Source of the DNA: Chamaecrista fasciculata
Lineage: Eukaryota > Streptophyta > Magnoliopsida > Fabales > Fabaceae
DNA length: 64,000 bases
Assembly: GCA_003254925.1 (NCBI GenBank)
Contig: QANZ01044457.1
Location: forward strand, 258,717-322,716
Reading direction: 5' to 3'
Shown here: in pieces, positions 45,601 through 58,303 of the stretch
How positions within the stretch are numbered: the first letter of the stretch is position 1
Layout: every line of letters starts with the position of its first letter
Program-made: the position numbers and the translations under genes
Notes under the pieces: model-generated
The model's input: only the letters and a program-made list of their open reading frames with translations
Database searches by the model: none
Told to the model about the DNA's origin: nothing

Positions 45601-47148
45601 GATGGGGGCGGCACTTGTCACTTCTGCAGAGGTCGAGCAACTCTTACCCAAGACTTCTATTCTTAATTTGTACTGATAATTATGCCCACTCTCGATTTCG
45701 AGCCATTTGATAATTTTGACAACTTCACCTGCTTGAAATTTTTCTTTCTTAAAATTTGGCAATTTGGTTGCGTTATCCTATTTTGTCAAGCTTGTTTCAT
45801 AAAAGTGTTAAAGCTGTCTGGAGTTTCCTTTCTTAAGTAAGATTCCTTCAATGCAGTCAACTGGGACTTTCTTTGCAGCAGCCAGGCTTTCCGGTGCCAC
45901 ACCCCCTCCTGCACATGTTGTCAGCCGAAGCATCGGGCTGCAGGTGAAGTTTTATTTACGTCGCAATTTGAATTGAGTGATCTTTTGATTATAACAGAAG
46001 TAGATCAGTTACAATATAAACTTTTTTGTCTTCCTAAATACAGGGTATTAGCATGCTGCTTGAAGGCATATTTGGTTCTCTTGTCGGTACTACTGCATCT
46101 GTGTAAGCAAGAAACGTTCTTAAAATCACGTGTCCCAGCTCTAGCATGATTATCAAAAAGTTTTGGATTCTTTCATGAAAGAGTTCTCTTCTATTTATAG
46201 TTCTTGCAAGTTGACTTAATCAAATTTATTCAGAAACTAATAACATTGTTAGTATTGCAGTGAAAATGTTGGCCTACTTGGATTAACACATATAGGGAGC
46301 AGAAGAGTAGTGCAGATATCATGCGCTTTTATGATTTTCTTCTCCATTTTTGGTAATTTATTTCACCTGGAATCTGATGAGAGTTCCTTTCTTCTACACA
46401 TTTTATGTCTCTGGTCAATTTAACCATTGCCGTGTCTGTTTCAGGTAAATTTGGAGCCTTTTTTGCATCGATTCCCTTACCGATATTTGCTGCTATATAC
46501 TGTGTTTTATATGGAATCGTGGGTAGGTGTAACTGCTATCATTTAAGTTGGGATTTGGAAAAGTAATTAATTATCTGCAGGGCATTCACACTTGGCTCCT
46601 ATTTTGCAGCTGCTGTTGGGATCTCATTTATACAGTTTGCTAATAACAACTCTATAAGAAATCTCTATGTTTTGGGTCTAACTCTGTTTCTGGGGATCTC
46701 AATTCCTCAATATTTTGTCTCCAACACTACTCAAGATGGTCATGGTCCAGTAAGAACTAATGCTGGATGGGTAAGCGACTTACTTACAAGGTTTCTTATT
46801 TGTTTTCTTCATTCCTTGTTTTGATTTTCCTTCTGATAAATGTGTCTTTGTTAAGCTGATTCTTTGATTTATCACCAAGTTGTAAATAGAACAAGTCTTT
46901 CTGATCTCATTTGTGTGTCACAACAGTTCAATGACATTTTGAACACCATTTTCTCTTCACCCCCATCTGTGGCCATAATCGTCGGAACACTTCTTGACAA
47001 CACGCTTGATGCTAAGCGTATGGTTAATGACCGAGGAATTCCATGGTGGGTACCTTTCCAGAACAGGAAGGGAGATGTCAGAAACGACGAGTTTTACAGT
47101 CTTCCTCTCAGGATAAATGATTATATGCCCACCAGATTCCTGAGATGA
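42665..47148 (+). CDS. NAT3: Nucleobase-ascorbate transporter, NAT3 type
   Basis: A multi-span membrane carrier of the NCS2/NAT family; plant members move purines and uracil with protons, while ascorbate transport is not established for most. Exons: 42665-42821, 43264-43361, 43480-43656, 44676-44776, 44942-45017, 45102-45161, 45254-45441, 45535-45631, 45857-45943, 46044-46102, 46261-46352, 46445-46522, 46610-46770, 46927-47148. The product is 550 residues, the usual length. A His/Pro-rich N tail precedes the TM1 QH motif (Gln61-His62). SAESTG (316-321) in TM8 and the NAT signature ENVGLLGLT (368-376) are present, but the signature's last position, normally Arg/Lys/Gly, is His377. It ends MPTRFLR. 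Intron 3 holds two fold-back elements. Confidence 0.93.
43880..44046. mobile_element. GC-rich fold-back element of 167 bp in NAT3 intron 3
   Basis: Terminal inverted repeats gttgtaaattgcgg and ccgcaatttgcaac enclose repeats of tgcggttgcgg and its complement. GC and CpG content is far above the surrounding intron. No target duplication was identified. Confidence 0.55.
44089..44512. mobile_element. Fold-back element in NAT3 intron 3
   Basis: The left end tcaaaacctcgtattggtcc and right end ggaccaatataaagttttga are inverted; the next inner words are tttttggtccctaaag and gggactaaagc. The centre has tgagttggacaattgggctg and 'cagtccaagttatttgccc'. Same family as 21921, 24664 and 29330. Confidence 0.7.
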
Positions 47149-48889
47149 ATGGCTTTTTCCGTTCTTGATTTTAGCCCTCCTGTGATGATGATATGTGTTT
47201 TGCGTAAATCTCCTTGTACAATGATCGTTTTAAGTTATGGACAAGTTAGTTATCACCATTTTGACAGGCAACCAGATATTACTTTGTATAAATAGATTCA
47301 TTTTACATATTAATTCTTTGATCCTTGTATGGCTTGTCTTTGCTGGCAAAATTTTCAACCCAACAATATGCTTATTGCTTAAGTATGGCTTTAGATTTTG
47401 ATTCACGCCACCAAGGAGTACTTATGATGATGCTCTAGTTGAAACTTGAAACCAGTATGACTGGTTTTATGCATATATATATATATATATATATTTCTCT
47501 GAGACCTATTATATATGATTATAGGTTTAATTCTAGATTTGAATTTATAAGTTTAGTACTGAGTGGGTGTCTCAACTCTCAACAGTAAATCAGTGGTATG
47601 ATGATTCTAACACTTTCGATTCAATGATCATGTTGTTAAAACATTGATATGAGCTACATTAATTCGCAAGAAGTCCCCAAAAATGTTGCAGGAAGGAAAA
47701 CAAAAGTTGATTAGGTTCTTTAAGCAAATCTCAGCCATGTGATTTCAGATTTACAAAGTATTCAATTTGAATATGTTCAATATTCATTGTTATTACCATT
47801 TATCAACGGATATAAGTTCCATTATAGCTGCCATTCCATATGAAAAAAAAGAAAAATTTAAAGGATTTCTATTTTGCCGTCTTACAAAAATATTCTTTAT
47901 ATTTATCTATCAAATAAATTGAAAGAAATCATATCTTCAACTACCTTTGTGCGTTGGCCAAAAAAAAAACTATCTTTGTGTGTCACGCTGTGGTGGTTGT
48001 TATTTTATTAAAGTAAAAGCACAATGATAATTAATTGGAAAATTAAAACAAATACATCAAAATCAAACTGCTGAAAAACAAAAGTTCCACCAACACACAA
48101 CGTAGGACGTCACACAACATAAATAGATATTAAACCACATATAGGCTTGGTGATTACCATGAATGAATTGATTATGAGTTTTGCTTGGCGTCGGATAATA
48201 TAGAAATTAAAACCCCAAGAGGAGACTGGAGAGGATAATAAATAAACATTGACCAAAAGGTAAATGCGAGAATGAGGAAGGTTCTGAGTAATCGGAAGAG
48301 ACCCAAACTCTTACGAGAGTGACTTATGGGTTGCTTTCACTTTGCTTAATCTTCCCTACCCTTTAACGCGTTTTCTAGTGACAAAACAAAACACATGAGA
48401 GACAAAACCCCATTAGTGGAGGCATAGAATTGGTCGTATACGTATCATAAAGGTCAAAAGATTCCAAGAATTCTTGTCCCACCTCATGGAATTTTATTAT
48501 TTATAGGATACCACTTTGCTATATTTTTTAGCCGCCTTGCTTTTTAGCTTTTTCTTTTTTAATGTTTCCATTTTGTATAAGTATAGCACTATAATTTTCT
48601 ATAATTAGATTAATATCGGGAAAGTTTTAAAAACAAAGTGTAGATCTTTTTAGAACTATTACCTTACTATGGGCTATAATGCTTTATGGGTAAACGAGCA
48701 CTATAACAACTTAAGATTAGTCTACTCTCTACTAAGTTATAATTAGTCAAGATTAATTTTTTTGGTTTCACTCCTTGCAAATACTAAAATGACTTTCTAG
48801 AATATGGCATTTAAAAGAAATGTTTTTTACTAATGATGTTATCATAATCAAATTATTCAATAAATTGAAAAAATTTTCGATTTATGATT
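47149..48889. other. NAT3 3' flank and spacer
   Basis: The first 200 bases are probably 3' UTR. A (TA)n run lies near 47475-47495. No gene was seen; the micro-insertion at 47954-47968 is listed separately. Confidence 0.4.
47954..47968 (+). mobile_element. 15-bp A-tailed micro-insertion with 14-bp direct repeats
   Basis: The insert ttggccaaaaaaaaa lies between actacctttgtgcg (47940-47953) and actatctttgtgtg (47969-47982), which match at 12 of 14 positions. The GGCC plus A-run matches the inserts at 15113 and 22943. The mismatches suggest it is older. Confidence 0.5.
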
Positions 48890-49215
48890 TCATTGGTTAA
48901 ATTAATAGATAAATCGAATATATAATAAATAATAATTATTAATTATTTTAAAATAATTAATATATAAAATATAAATATTAAAATTATAATCATAATAAAT
49001 AGTTATAAATAGATAATTTATCATAAATAATTGATATTACAATATAAAATTTATATAAAGGGAATAAAATTAATAACAAAATAATTTTTTAGGAATTAAA
49101 TTGAGAAAAAAAATTTAAAAGACTAAATTAAAAAATATTGATATATGAAAGATCAAATAAAATTTTAATATTTTAATTGAAGTAGACGATTCTTTAATAG
49201 TTTATTTGTCCAAAC
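48890..49215. repeat. AT-rich interspersed repeat, related to 13555-13910
   Basis: It has the same word order as 13555-13910: aataataattattaattatt, then taattgatattacaatataa, then several 'actaaatta' words and an end near gacgattctttaatag. Confidence 0.5.
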
Positions 49216-49729
49216 CAGTCTAAACAATTCTATTTAGTTATTTTGGATTCAACAGTAAAAATAATTTTTATAATTGAACCATTGATTACTAGTTACAGTC
49301 ATCAACTTGCGGGGACCAAATCTGATCTCACCTATTTCTTACAATTAGGTGCTTTCATATCGTCTGCTGCACCACATCCCTTTGTTTTGCTATAAAACAA
49401 GATGACGCGTTTCAAAATGAAAGGCGATGTGATGCAATGAGAGTCGTAATTTTATATTAAGATTTTTATTCAATTCTATTCAAGATATTGTGGAATAATA
49501 AATATAAAGTCTGTTTTTTTAGTGAGAATTCAAACTAGAATTTGCCATACTGTATGATAATAATCTTTTGTATTAAACTCATTTCTTGCTGATGACAAGT
49601 CATGAATATTAAAATCCACCAAAATTGTAGCATATATTAAAAAAAAGAGTTATGACGAAGAGAACAAGTATTTACAGAAAATTGGGTATTAGTATATGTA
49701 AGATTTAAACATGAAAAGAACAAAAAAGT

Positions 49730-52490
49730 TCATCTATCGTTAAGCCAGTCCAGATCAAAACATTGTTCTGATACTTGAATATGGACGTCTGGCTTAACCT
49801 TTTCCACATCTTTCCACATCCCAGACACCTCCTCATCACAAATCACAAGTCTCAACGACTTCAATGACACTGAAGACTTGGGTAAAGCCCTAATCAACGA
49901 GCATTCCCTCATGTCTATCTTCTCCAAGTTCACTAATTTACCTATCTCTAAAGGAAAACACCCCAGATTAACACACTGAGAAATGTCAATGTACTTGAGC
50001 TTACTAAGCTCACCAATGCTAGGAGGCAGTGCCTCTAGAGCTGGACAAGCATATAATCTGAGGATCATTAAGGATGCTAGTTTTCCCAATTCATCAGGAA
50101 GTTGGGTTAAGTTATGACAGTTGGTCAGACTCAGATTCTGTAATGATCCCATCTTGCAAATGCTTGAAGGAAGCTCCGTTAAATCATCACAATGATCAAG
50201 TGTGAGCTCCGAGAGGCTTGGGAAAACGTGGGTTAAATCTATTGTTTTTCCATCTAGATTGTTGTTTATCTTGCACAGGACAACAAATAATTTGTGCAAG
50301 TTGATCAAGGGAGTGTCTGATAGTTGAGGGACAGAAACCTTTTCAAGCCAGAGGCTTCTCAAAGTGGTCAAGTTCTTGAAAACGTTGAAGTTTTGAATGG
50401 ATGCATATGATGCACTGTAGTTTATCAATATCAATGCCCTCAAATTTGGCATTTTATCAATGAAGGGAGGCAAGAAGTATTGGCTTGAGGAGAAATTGAT
50501 AATCAGCACTTCGGCCTTGGGAAACTCCATTCGAAACCAATCTTTTTCTTTCATTTCACCTGCAAATCGATCAAAAACATGAACCCCAGATGTATAAATA
50601 GAAAACATTTAAGGATTAAACATAAGTTTTTACGCACCAGTGTGAATTGATACAATCTGAGCCTCAAATGGTTGATCTCTATTTCTGAACCATTCTTTAG
50701 GGACTGAATTCTCTCTTTTGGGCATAACTAACCGCCGGCGTTGATTAACGCTCTCACGATTGCTCAAATAAACAGCAAGGTCTCTCAGCACATCATGTTG
50801 AGTCACAGAGATCTCAAAGCAACTGCTATACAGGCCTCCAGCGCTGATTCATTGAAACAATACACACATTAATTAGCTTTTAAGAATAATAATGGTGAGA
50901 ATTCAAAGTTAAAATGGTTTTCACTTCCACTTTCACACTTGCTTTACTTACCGTGCCTCTTTTACTAAGGAGAGAAGATTCTTGTTTGAGAGCTCAACCA
51001 CAATAGCAAAAGCCTCAGTTTCATCAATATCATGGATTTCAACCCACATGTTGATGAGAACTTCCAAGGGGATTTTCTTATCCTCTGGAAACGAACATAG
51101 ATCCAAGAAGCACTCTTTCACCTTTGGTGGCAAGTAATTGATACTGATTGCCATTCTTTCCATGAGATTGATTTCATATGACTCCCCTATGCTTTGGCCT
51201 TGGGCTAACCTGTTTTTCACACCTGCCCAAAACATCTCAGACTGATCACGTAACGAAGCTCCGATCACTTTAAGAGCTAATGGAAGCCTTCCACACTCCG
51301 TCACAATCTGCTTCACCAAACTCTCATTCGCAGCATGAGGGATTGATTTTTGACCGAAAGCATGGTGACAGAACAAAGACAGAGCATCGTCTTCGCTCAA
51401 TAGCTCCACTTCGTAACTAACAGAAAACACTGTCGGGAACTTGAATCGAGAGACTACAACGAATTTACAACCTGGGATTCTACAAACAAGTTGCTCTAAA
51501 ACAGAGAGTGACCACACGTCATCCAGAACAATCAGGATTTGTGCGTCGGTTTTCCATTCAAATTGAGGCTTCCATTGTGGGATGATATAATTAGGACTCA
51601 AGTGCTCGTTTCCCATTATAAACCCCCAAATCTTTGCTCTCAATTGTTCCACATTCGGAGACTGCGACACTGTCAGAAACAAGATTCTCTCTTTGAAATA
51701 GCCTGCCAAAAAAAGAAATCATCTTTTTAGTCAGAATTGATCGATTAAAGCATAGAGAAAAATGGAGCCATAAGAATACTGAATACATACATCGAACTTG
51801 ATCATCTCTGCAAAGCTCTCTGGCGAGAGTGGTCTTGCCGGAGCCACCAATGCCGGAAATCCCAAGTACCCATAAATCATGTCTTCCGATTACTAACTCC
51901 TTAATCTTTTTCTTCCCCAAATCCAAACCCACATCCAAATTCCCAGAGCAGCCATTATTATTCATCATCATCCTCTCATCCTCTTCCATACTCCTCACGG
52001 CTTCCTCCATCCACCCTCCTCCTCCGACGCCGATCTTCATAGCGCCGAAGTACTGCTCGAGCCGGCGGTTCGACTCATCCACCCGGTCGAACCGCTCGGC
52101 CATCTCGAACCGGGTGTGGTGGACGTCGGCGAGGATGTGAGCTTGCATGGGACCTTGGACGAAGCGAGAGACATTTTTCTCGAGCTTTTCCATTTTCTTG
52201 GCGAGCTGGAGATTCTTGTAGACGTTCCAGCGACTTGAAGAGAGGACTTTGTGAGAGAGGTCGACGCCGGAGCGGAGAATCTCGGAGAGACGGTCGAGCT
52301 GAGATTGACGGCCGGCGGGAAGCTCCACGCCGGAGTATTTGATTTCTTCGATGGTAGGGAGGAGTTGTTGGATGTAGGTGGTCAGCTGCTCGGCGCTTGA
52401 TCGGCATAGTAATGATTTCCGGGATATGCTTATCAGCATTTTTAGAAGCTCCGTCGCGATTTCGCCGGCGAATAGATCCGTCACGGCCAT
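49730..52490 (-). CDS. ADR1: ADR1-type helper immune receptor (RPW8-NB-LRR)
   Basis: A helper NLR that relays signals from sensor receptors through the EDS1-PAD4 branch in Arabidopsis; acts at the plasma membrane. Exons: 51791-52490, 50952-51702, 50638-50843, 49730-50559 (GT-AG; 828 residues, unbroken). Residues 1 to about 150 form the RPW8-like coiled coil starting MAVTDLFAGEIATELLKML. The NB-ARC has the P-loop GIGGSGKTT (213-221), kinase-2 ILIVLDDVW (289-297), GRLPLAL (371-377) and CFLDLCSFPEDKKIP. The MHD position reads QHD (499-501), as usual in this class. The C-terminal half holds about eight LRRs (LPSSICKMGSLQNLSLTNC and similar) and ends DLDWLND. The start is the ATG at 52490; a GTG six bases upstream is not used. 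Gene structure matches ADR1 and ADR1-L genes. Confidence 0.95.
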
Positions 52491-52899
52491 TCTCACTGTT
52501 ATGCCCTGCTCTTCTCCTTATATATAAACAAACGTATCACTCTGTTTCTCTATAATATATATGATAATATGAATTCATATGTCTTAGAAGTAATATCTCA
52601 TCTCTCTTCGACTTTTGAAGCAAATATTATTTCGTTTATATACATGCATGTGTTACAATTTAGTACAGTAATTTACAAAATTATAGCCTCAGTAACAAAA
52701 ATTTATCAACGCTTGTTTGCGCCAAATTCTCCAACAATTGACTTTTGTATTGTTTCTTTTAGATGGACCAAAATACCCTTCTAGTTTCTCTTATTATTAA
52801 GCCTAAAATGCACGCACTTCAATTTCCCGTCTTAAAAATTAACGGGTCAAAGAGAACCTAACCTATGAAGTATGGACATTTCATTTTGAGAGCATCTCA

Positions 52900-53215
52900 G
52901 ACACGTGTATGTGTCCGGTACCCGTACGATACTCACAGACACATATTTATAAGCTCAAAATATAAAAATAATTTTTTATAACTTTAATATGATAAATAAT
53001 ATAAAATAATAATACATATGACATATATATTTATAAAGATATTATAATTTTTTAAATTTTCATCAAAATTTATAAATTTTTAATTATTTATATATATAAA
53101 TATATGTCGTATTGTGTCATATAACTTTAAAAATTGAACTTATTGATGTATTCGTATCTATATCATATCTCGTATCAATATCTGTCGTATCCCGATCAAT
53201 GTCAATGTATATGGA
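52900..53215. repeat. Dispersed repeat of the 'gacacgtgt / cacgacat' type
   Basis: Outer parts carry cgtgtatgtgtccggtaccc and gtatctatatcatatctcgt; the AT-rich middle carries tttataaatttttaattatt. Related segments lie at 55500-55845 and 56925-57070. Confidence 0.45.
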
Positions 53216-55499
53216 CCCTTAACTTGATTACTCAATACTTCCAACTTTTTTTACCTAAAAAAGTGATAATTGAATGAAAAATTTTATACTAGAAATTAAG
53301 TGTCTCTACATTCTGGCGTGAATTAATTGTATAGCTTTCAAGATCAAAAGATAACGAGATTTTTCACACTCATATATATCATTGTCAGGAGAGAATTCGT
53401 GTTATGCTAGGGGAATGACAAATGATGACTGGCAAAATGGTAATTAGGTGATTAACAAGTAGTAAACGTCTCGTATTCTCGTATATGTTATATATATACA
53501 ACTAGTGGTCTCCAAAAATATAAGGCTTCCGATCCATCGAGGGTCAGACGATATGTAAATAAATAACAAAATGTAGGCCAAAAAAAATATCATTTATATA
53601 ATATAATTTGGCAAGATAAACAAATTAAACTAGAAAAAAAAAATTAAAACAATTTCGAGTATTTTTCTCTCAAAATTTAATTTTATACATACATAAGCCA
53701 ACAACTGTTAACTTATCATTGGAGCTCAAGTTATAATTATTAGTTCTCAGTATATAGTAGAGATATTGGAGAGCTATGATTTAATTATGACTCGATCACA
53801 TATCCGAACTTATATCATATATAGAATAATAGCTACGTACCACCTCTAAGTCAACAAGTTATTTTTTAGCAATTGTTTTATTAGAAATCAAAATTATACC
53901 TAGATACTAATATTATATAGTTGTTGAATCAAGTGCTTGTTACACTTTGGCCAAATGTTATAATTGTTAGTAAGACACAATTTTATTTTATTAATCGAAG
54001 TGTTATAATTCAATAATTATAACTCAATCTCGTACTTGAACTTCCATCATGAAATAATTATTGTCACATCTAAGCAAACATATACTATGGGTTTTGTTTA
54101 GTAATACTATTCTTGATCATTTAATCTATCTTTTACAATAAAATGTGCTGGTGTAAGTTGTAACGGCTGTTTGTGAAGAAAAAAATTTATCTTCGATTTG
54201 ATCCCTGCTCAGTGTGCATAAAAGGATCTTTGATAATGTAATTGATAGTGTTGGTCTTCTCGTAACAGACTATCCTTCATTATAACAAAACCAAATTTCA
54301 TTGACTCTTGGATTATAAATCATTGTTTTGATTCTGACTTTTGGACTCTTGAATTTGTTTTTGTTCAAAGTTCAAACTAGCAAGTCACTGAGCTGTGCGA
54401 AAAAATTGTGTAGTCTGGAGGTTTGTATATCACAAAGACAGATTCTGTATTATATCTAAATTTACTCAATTGAATTAAAACTTACTTCAATACATCCAAA
54501 TTGTTCAACAAATACCCCAACCCAACAACTTATTTGACATATGTGGAATTATTATTTATTATCCATTTATCCATCATCTAATTTGTACATCTATCATATA
54601 TATGGTACAAAAGAAGATTTCAATGATCAGCAAACTACTAGTAAGTAGAATTTACAGACCATGTTTGACAACGAGGTGGGTCCCGTTCCGTGATTAAAGC
54701 ACATACACTCTTTTCCTTAATCTACTTGTAATTATTTATTTTATATACAGATATCTTTCATTCATCTATTAATTTTAATATCTGAGGTATTTCATCGGTG
54801 AATTAAGTAAAATCTTTATTTACTCTATTAGTTGATAAGAGCAGAGAAGACAAGAATTATGGTTTTATAACACAAGGTAAATATGAACTGAAGGGCTGAT
54901 TATTGATCATTTGATATTGTCTTGAGTAATAAGAGAGTAGATTAGCTAAATTATCAATCTCATGAAATAGCTGAAATAGTAAAAATTAAAGGTGGATTTA
55001 CACTCAAATTTATTTTTTATATTGATCTTTATCTCTCCTTCTCTCTCTTCTCATTTCATACTTTAGTCATATATAATTTACTTGATGTACTTTCATGGGA
55101 CACATAGTTATTCAGATGAGTGTGTGAATAATTACGGTAAAATTATGAAATACGAACCACTATTATATATATCCACCGAGGATTTGGATGGTTGACTGGT
55201 GCAATGACCAGTTTGCCCTCCGTTTATTTCTTTTTAAAATTTCAATAGGATATTTAGCTTTGAGTGGTTGATGAATGATGATGGATGAGTGTCATGTCAA
55301 TTATCAACTTCGTTGTGGCCGAGATTTCGGGTCAAAAGTCAACAGGCAATCAAGGGTAGTGACTAGTGATCCACGTATATATGGGCACATTCACTCACCC
55401 GTCTATACAAGTCGTGGTCTTCGCTTCAAAGTTGAAATATAAATTAATATTTACCCAAAAAAAGAAATACAAAATCAAATGACAACTATGAAGAATAAA
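53216..55499. other. AT-rich spacer, no gene seen
   Basis: No open frame with family resemblance, no tRNA or rRNA signal and no clear fold-back were found. The stretch includes several (TA)n tracts. Confidence 0.35.
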
Positions 55500-55845
55500 C
55501 ATTGATACGAACACGCGATATGATACAGATAGACTTGATCCCGGGCCGGGCTCGCTAAAATACGGGCCGGGCTTTAGGGGTAGTAATGAACTAAAATAAA
55601 TTTTTAAATTTACATGATACAACACGACATATATCTATATATAAATAATTAAAAATTAATTAATTTTGATGAAAACTTTAAAAATTATAATATTTATTCC
55701 TAATATATGTCATATATGTCATTATTTTCTATTATTTGTCGTATTAAAGTCACATAAATTGATTTTATATTTCAAAATTTATAAATAAGTGTTATGTGGG
55801 TGTCTTATGGTTTTCGGACACAGACACATATCTAACACGGTAGGG
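55500..55845. repeat. Second member of the 'cacgacat' dispersed repeat
   Basis: Contains gatacaacacgacatatatc, aattttgatgaaaacttt and gttttcggacacagacacat. A short insert with two copies of acgggccgggct lies near 55540-55580. Confidence 0.4.
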
Positions 55846-55847
55846 GT

Positions 55848-56462
55848 GAGCAAACCAACCCGTCAACCCGTGAGCCCGCAGAAACCAACCAAACCCGCAG
55901 ATGTGGGTTGAGTTGGTTCGGGTTTACAGGTTGGTTTGGGCTCTAAATTCCCAACCCGCACACTTGCGGGTTCATAGTTTCTCAACCCAACCCGCGAGTC
56001 CGCATATATTTTTTTTTATTTTTTAATTTATTTTTTATACATGTTTATGTATTTTTATATAAATTTTATATATTTTCTTTATGTATTTATATTATTAGTT
56101 ATTTATGAATAAGATATTTTGATTTTAAAATTTACATAATTATATAGATGTATTATATTTACATATGTTATGAAGTGTATTTTAATTGATTTATATTTAT
56201 ATATGTAAAATCTATGTTTTTAAATTTTTTTATTTACTATTCAAAAATTTATAATAATATTTTTTTGTTATAAAAATTAAAAAAAAATTACAAACTCAAT
56301 CGGCGGGTTTAACCCAACCCAACCCGCAACTCTGTGGATTGAGTTGGTTCGGGTTGAGTTTTTAAAACTATAAAACCCAACCCAACCCAACTCACAAATT
56401 GATGTACCGGTTGGATTGAAATTTTCTCTGAACCCGCCCTAATTTAACCCGCACTCACTCAT
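55848..56462. mobile_element. Element with 'aacccgcgggtt' arms
   Basis: Starts ggtgagcaaaccaacccgtc with several aacccgcagatg and ttgcgggttca words; the right side has aatcggcgggtttaaccc, ttgagttggttcgggttg and acccgcactcactc. The AT-rich middle is non-coding. Start words of this type are common in hAT-like MITEs, but the TIR is imperfect and no 8-bp duplication was found. Similar in plan to 19670-20120. Confidence 0.45.
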
Positions 56463-56924
56463 ACAACACACTAGGACGCCTTCAACTGTTAGTCTTCGTA
56501 GACCATAACCATCCTTAATACAATTTTATGATAATCATAAAAGCCCATGGACTGGGCCCAGGGGATAAGGTCCCGTGTGTCTTGATTGAATGAACCTCCT
56601 TAGTCCTTACACCTCGCTTATATGCATATCAATTACATCTCATTATCAACCAATTTCTAATCATTTTAGGCTGCTTATGTGCACACACCCACGCCGTCGC
56701 TTACTTTTATTTATTTTACACTTCTTTATTTTCACATGTCATAAGAATACAATTGATACTAGTAATCTATTATCATGGTTTAATGATATTTTTAAATATG
56801 CAAAAATAAAAATAACCCAAAATATTTTCATATTGTTGCAAGATCCTTAAAAAAAAATATATATGTTNTCTTTTTATTTTTTAACTTTTAAGGAGATCCA
56901 AAATGTGGGAATCTAGGAAGCATG

Positions 56925-57070
56925 GACACTGACATGGACACGGGACACGACACGAACACGGACACAGCGACACGCTAGACTTTCAAAATTACGCGACACG
57001 ACACGGCATATATTTATATATAAAAATAATTAAATATTCATAATTTTTAATGAAAANAATTAAAAATTCA
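56925..57070. repeat. Third member of the 'gacacgacacg' dispersed repeat
   Basis: Contains acacgggacacgacacgaac, gacacgacacggcatatatt and then an AT-rich stretch with an N at 57057. Confidence 0.45.
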
Positions 57071-57779
57071 TAAATTTTTAAAATCACATATTCTGCATAT
57101 ATTCATACACAAGTCTAATATTTTACCATGCAAATTACAAATATAGACTTGAATCATAAAATAAAAAAATATGGATCAAAACCATCAAATCTCAACAGGA
57201 AACACCATACCAAAATATCGAGCATGGAAACACCGTTTAATTTCAATTTTTCAAATCCGATAAGTGGTCCCTAGACTGTTGTAGTGGTTCTCCTTAGGGA
57301 CTATAATCCGCAAAGGAAACAACAAATGAACAAATAGTGAAGAAAATTATGTGCTGCATAACCATGCAAGTCTAAACTCTAAACCATGGTATGGAAATAA
57401 TTAACCTACAACCCAGCAAAAGCCCATCATGTCATGTGATGCATCAAATATGTCTTGAAACAGAAGCCTCATAACAAATGGTCAAGTTTTCCCGCCCGTA
57501 ATAAATCTAGCGGGCTCAAATTCAAGATGGATTCAGGTCATACACTACGACTTGGGTTTTGTGATTGGTTACAAGCTTTGGGCTCCCTTCTTTATTTTTT
57601 TCCTGTGTTCACGCAACAATTAAACTTCTATCAGGCCCAAAAACCGCAAATGTTCTCTTAGGTACTCTTGCAATAGGCCCGATGGGCTAAAATTTTTATG
57701 GGCTTGAAAACATATATTTGTTTCGTTACGAAAATATAATAACAGACCCAAAAACAAAAGTATAATAATGATTTGGCCG
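57071..57779. other. Spacer with no recognised gene
   Basis: No family match. A 68-codon open frame at 57455-57661 shows no recognisable motif. Confidence 0.35.
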
Positions 57780-58303
57780 AAGGGTCATTTTGGTCCTAAA
57801 CTTATGCCCTAATGTTCATTTTGGTTCATTATATTTCAAAATGTTCAAATTGGTACTAAATGTTGGCGAAATGATTTATTTTGATTCTAAATGTTGGTAA
57901 AATGTTTCATTTTGGTCTCAAATTATTGAATATGGTCATATTTTTCTCGTATTTCATTTCACGTTCAAAGGACTTGTTAAGAAGAATTCATAGCTCTAAA
58001 TCGCATTCGAATTTGAAACGAGAGAGATATGATTAACTTTGCTTGTTTGATTATGAAACGAGCGGTCTACTTTTAGGACTTAATTGACCTCGTTCGTTGA
58101 CGGCCCTAATTAGATAGAGAAAGTACTCTTCGAGAATAATACATAACTCTAAACGGGTCACGTTTAAACTTGAAACAAGCAATATTCAATTGTTTAGGAT
58201 CAAAATGAAACATTTTGTAAACATTTAAGACCAATTTGAATATTTTGAAACATAATAAACCAAAATAAATATTAGAACCTACATTTAGGACCAAAATGAC
58301 CAT
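57780..58303. mobile_element. Fold-back element, ggtcctaaatg family
   Basis: The left end gggtcattttggtcctaaac and right end tttaggaccaaaatgacc are inverted. Inner words tgcattcgaatttgaaacg, gacggccctaattagataga and tttgcttgtttgattatgaa match 20902-21438 and 7196-8066. It is the best preserved of the three. Confidence 0.7.

Noticed and set aside
50838-50951. Break between NB-ARC and LRR parts of the ADR1 gene
   Set aside because: The gap is a normal GT-AG intron and phases agree; the QHD-containing short exon restores continuity.
52491-52496. GTG start for the ADR1 gene
   Set aside because: The ATG at 52490 matches the family's N terminus; plant nuclear genes rarely start at GTG.
53216-55499. 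Hidden small genes in the AT-rich spacer
   Set aside because: No open frame had recognisable motifs or splice partners.
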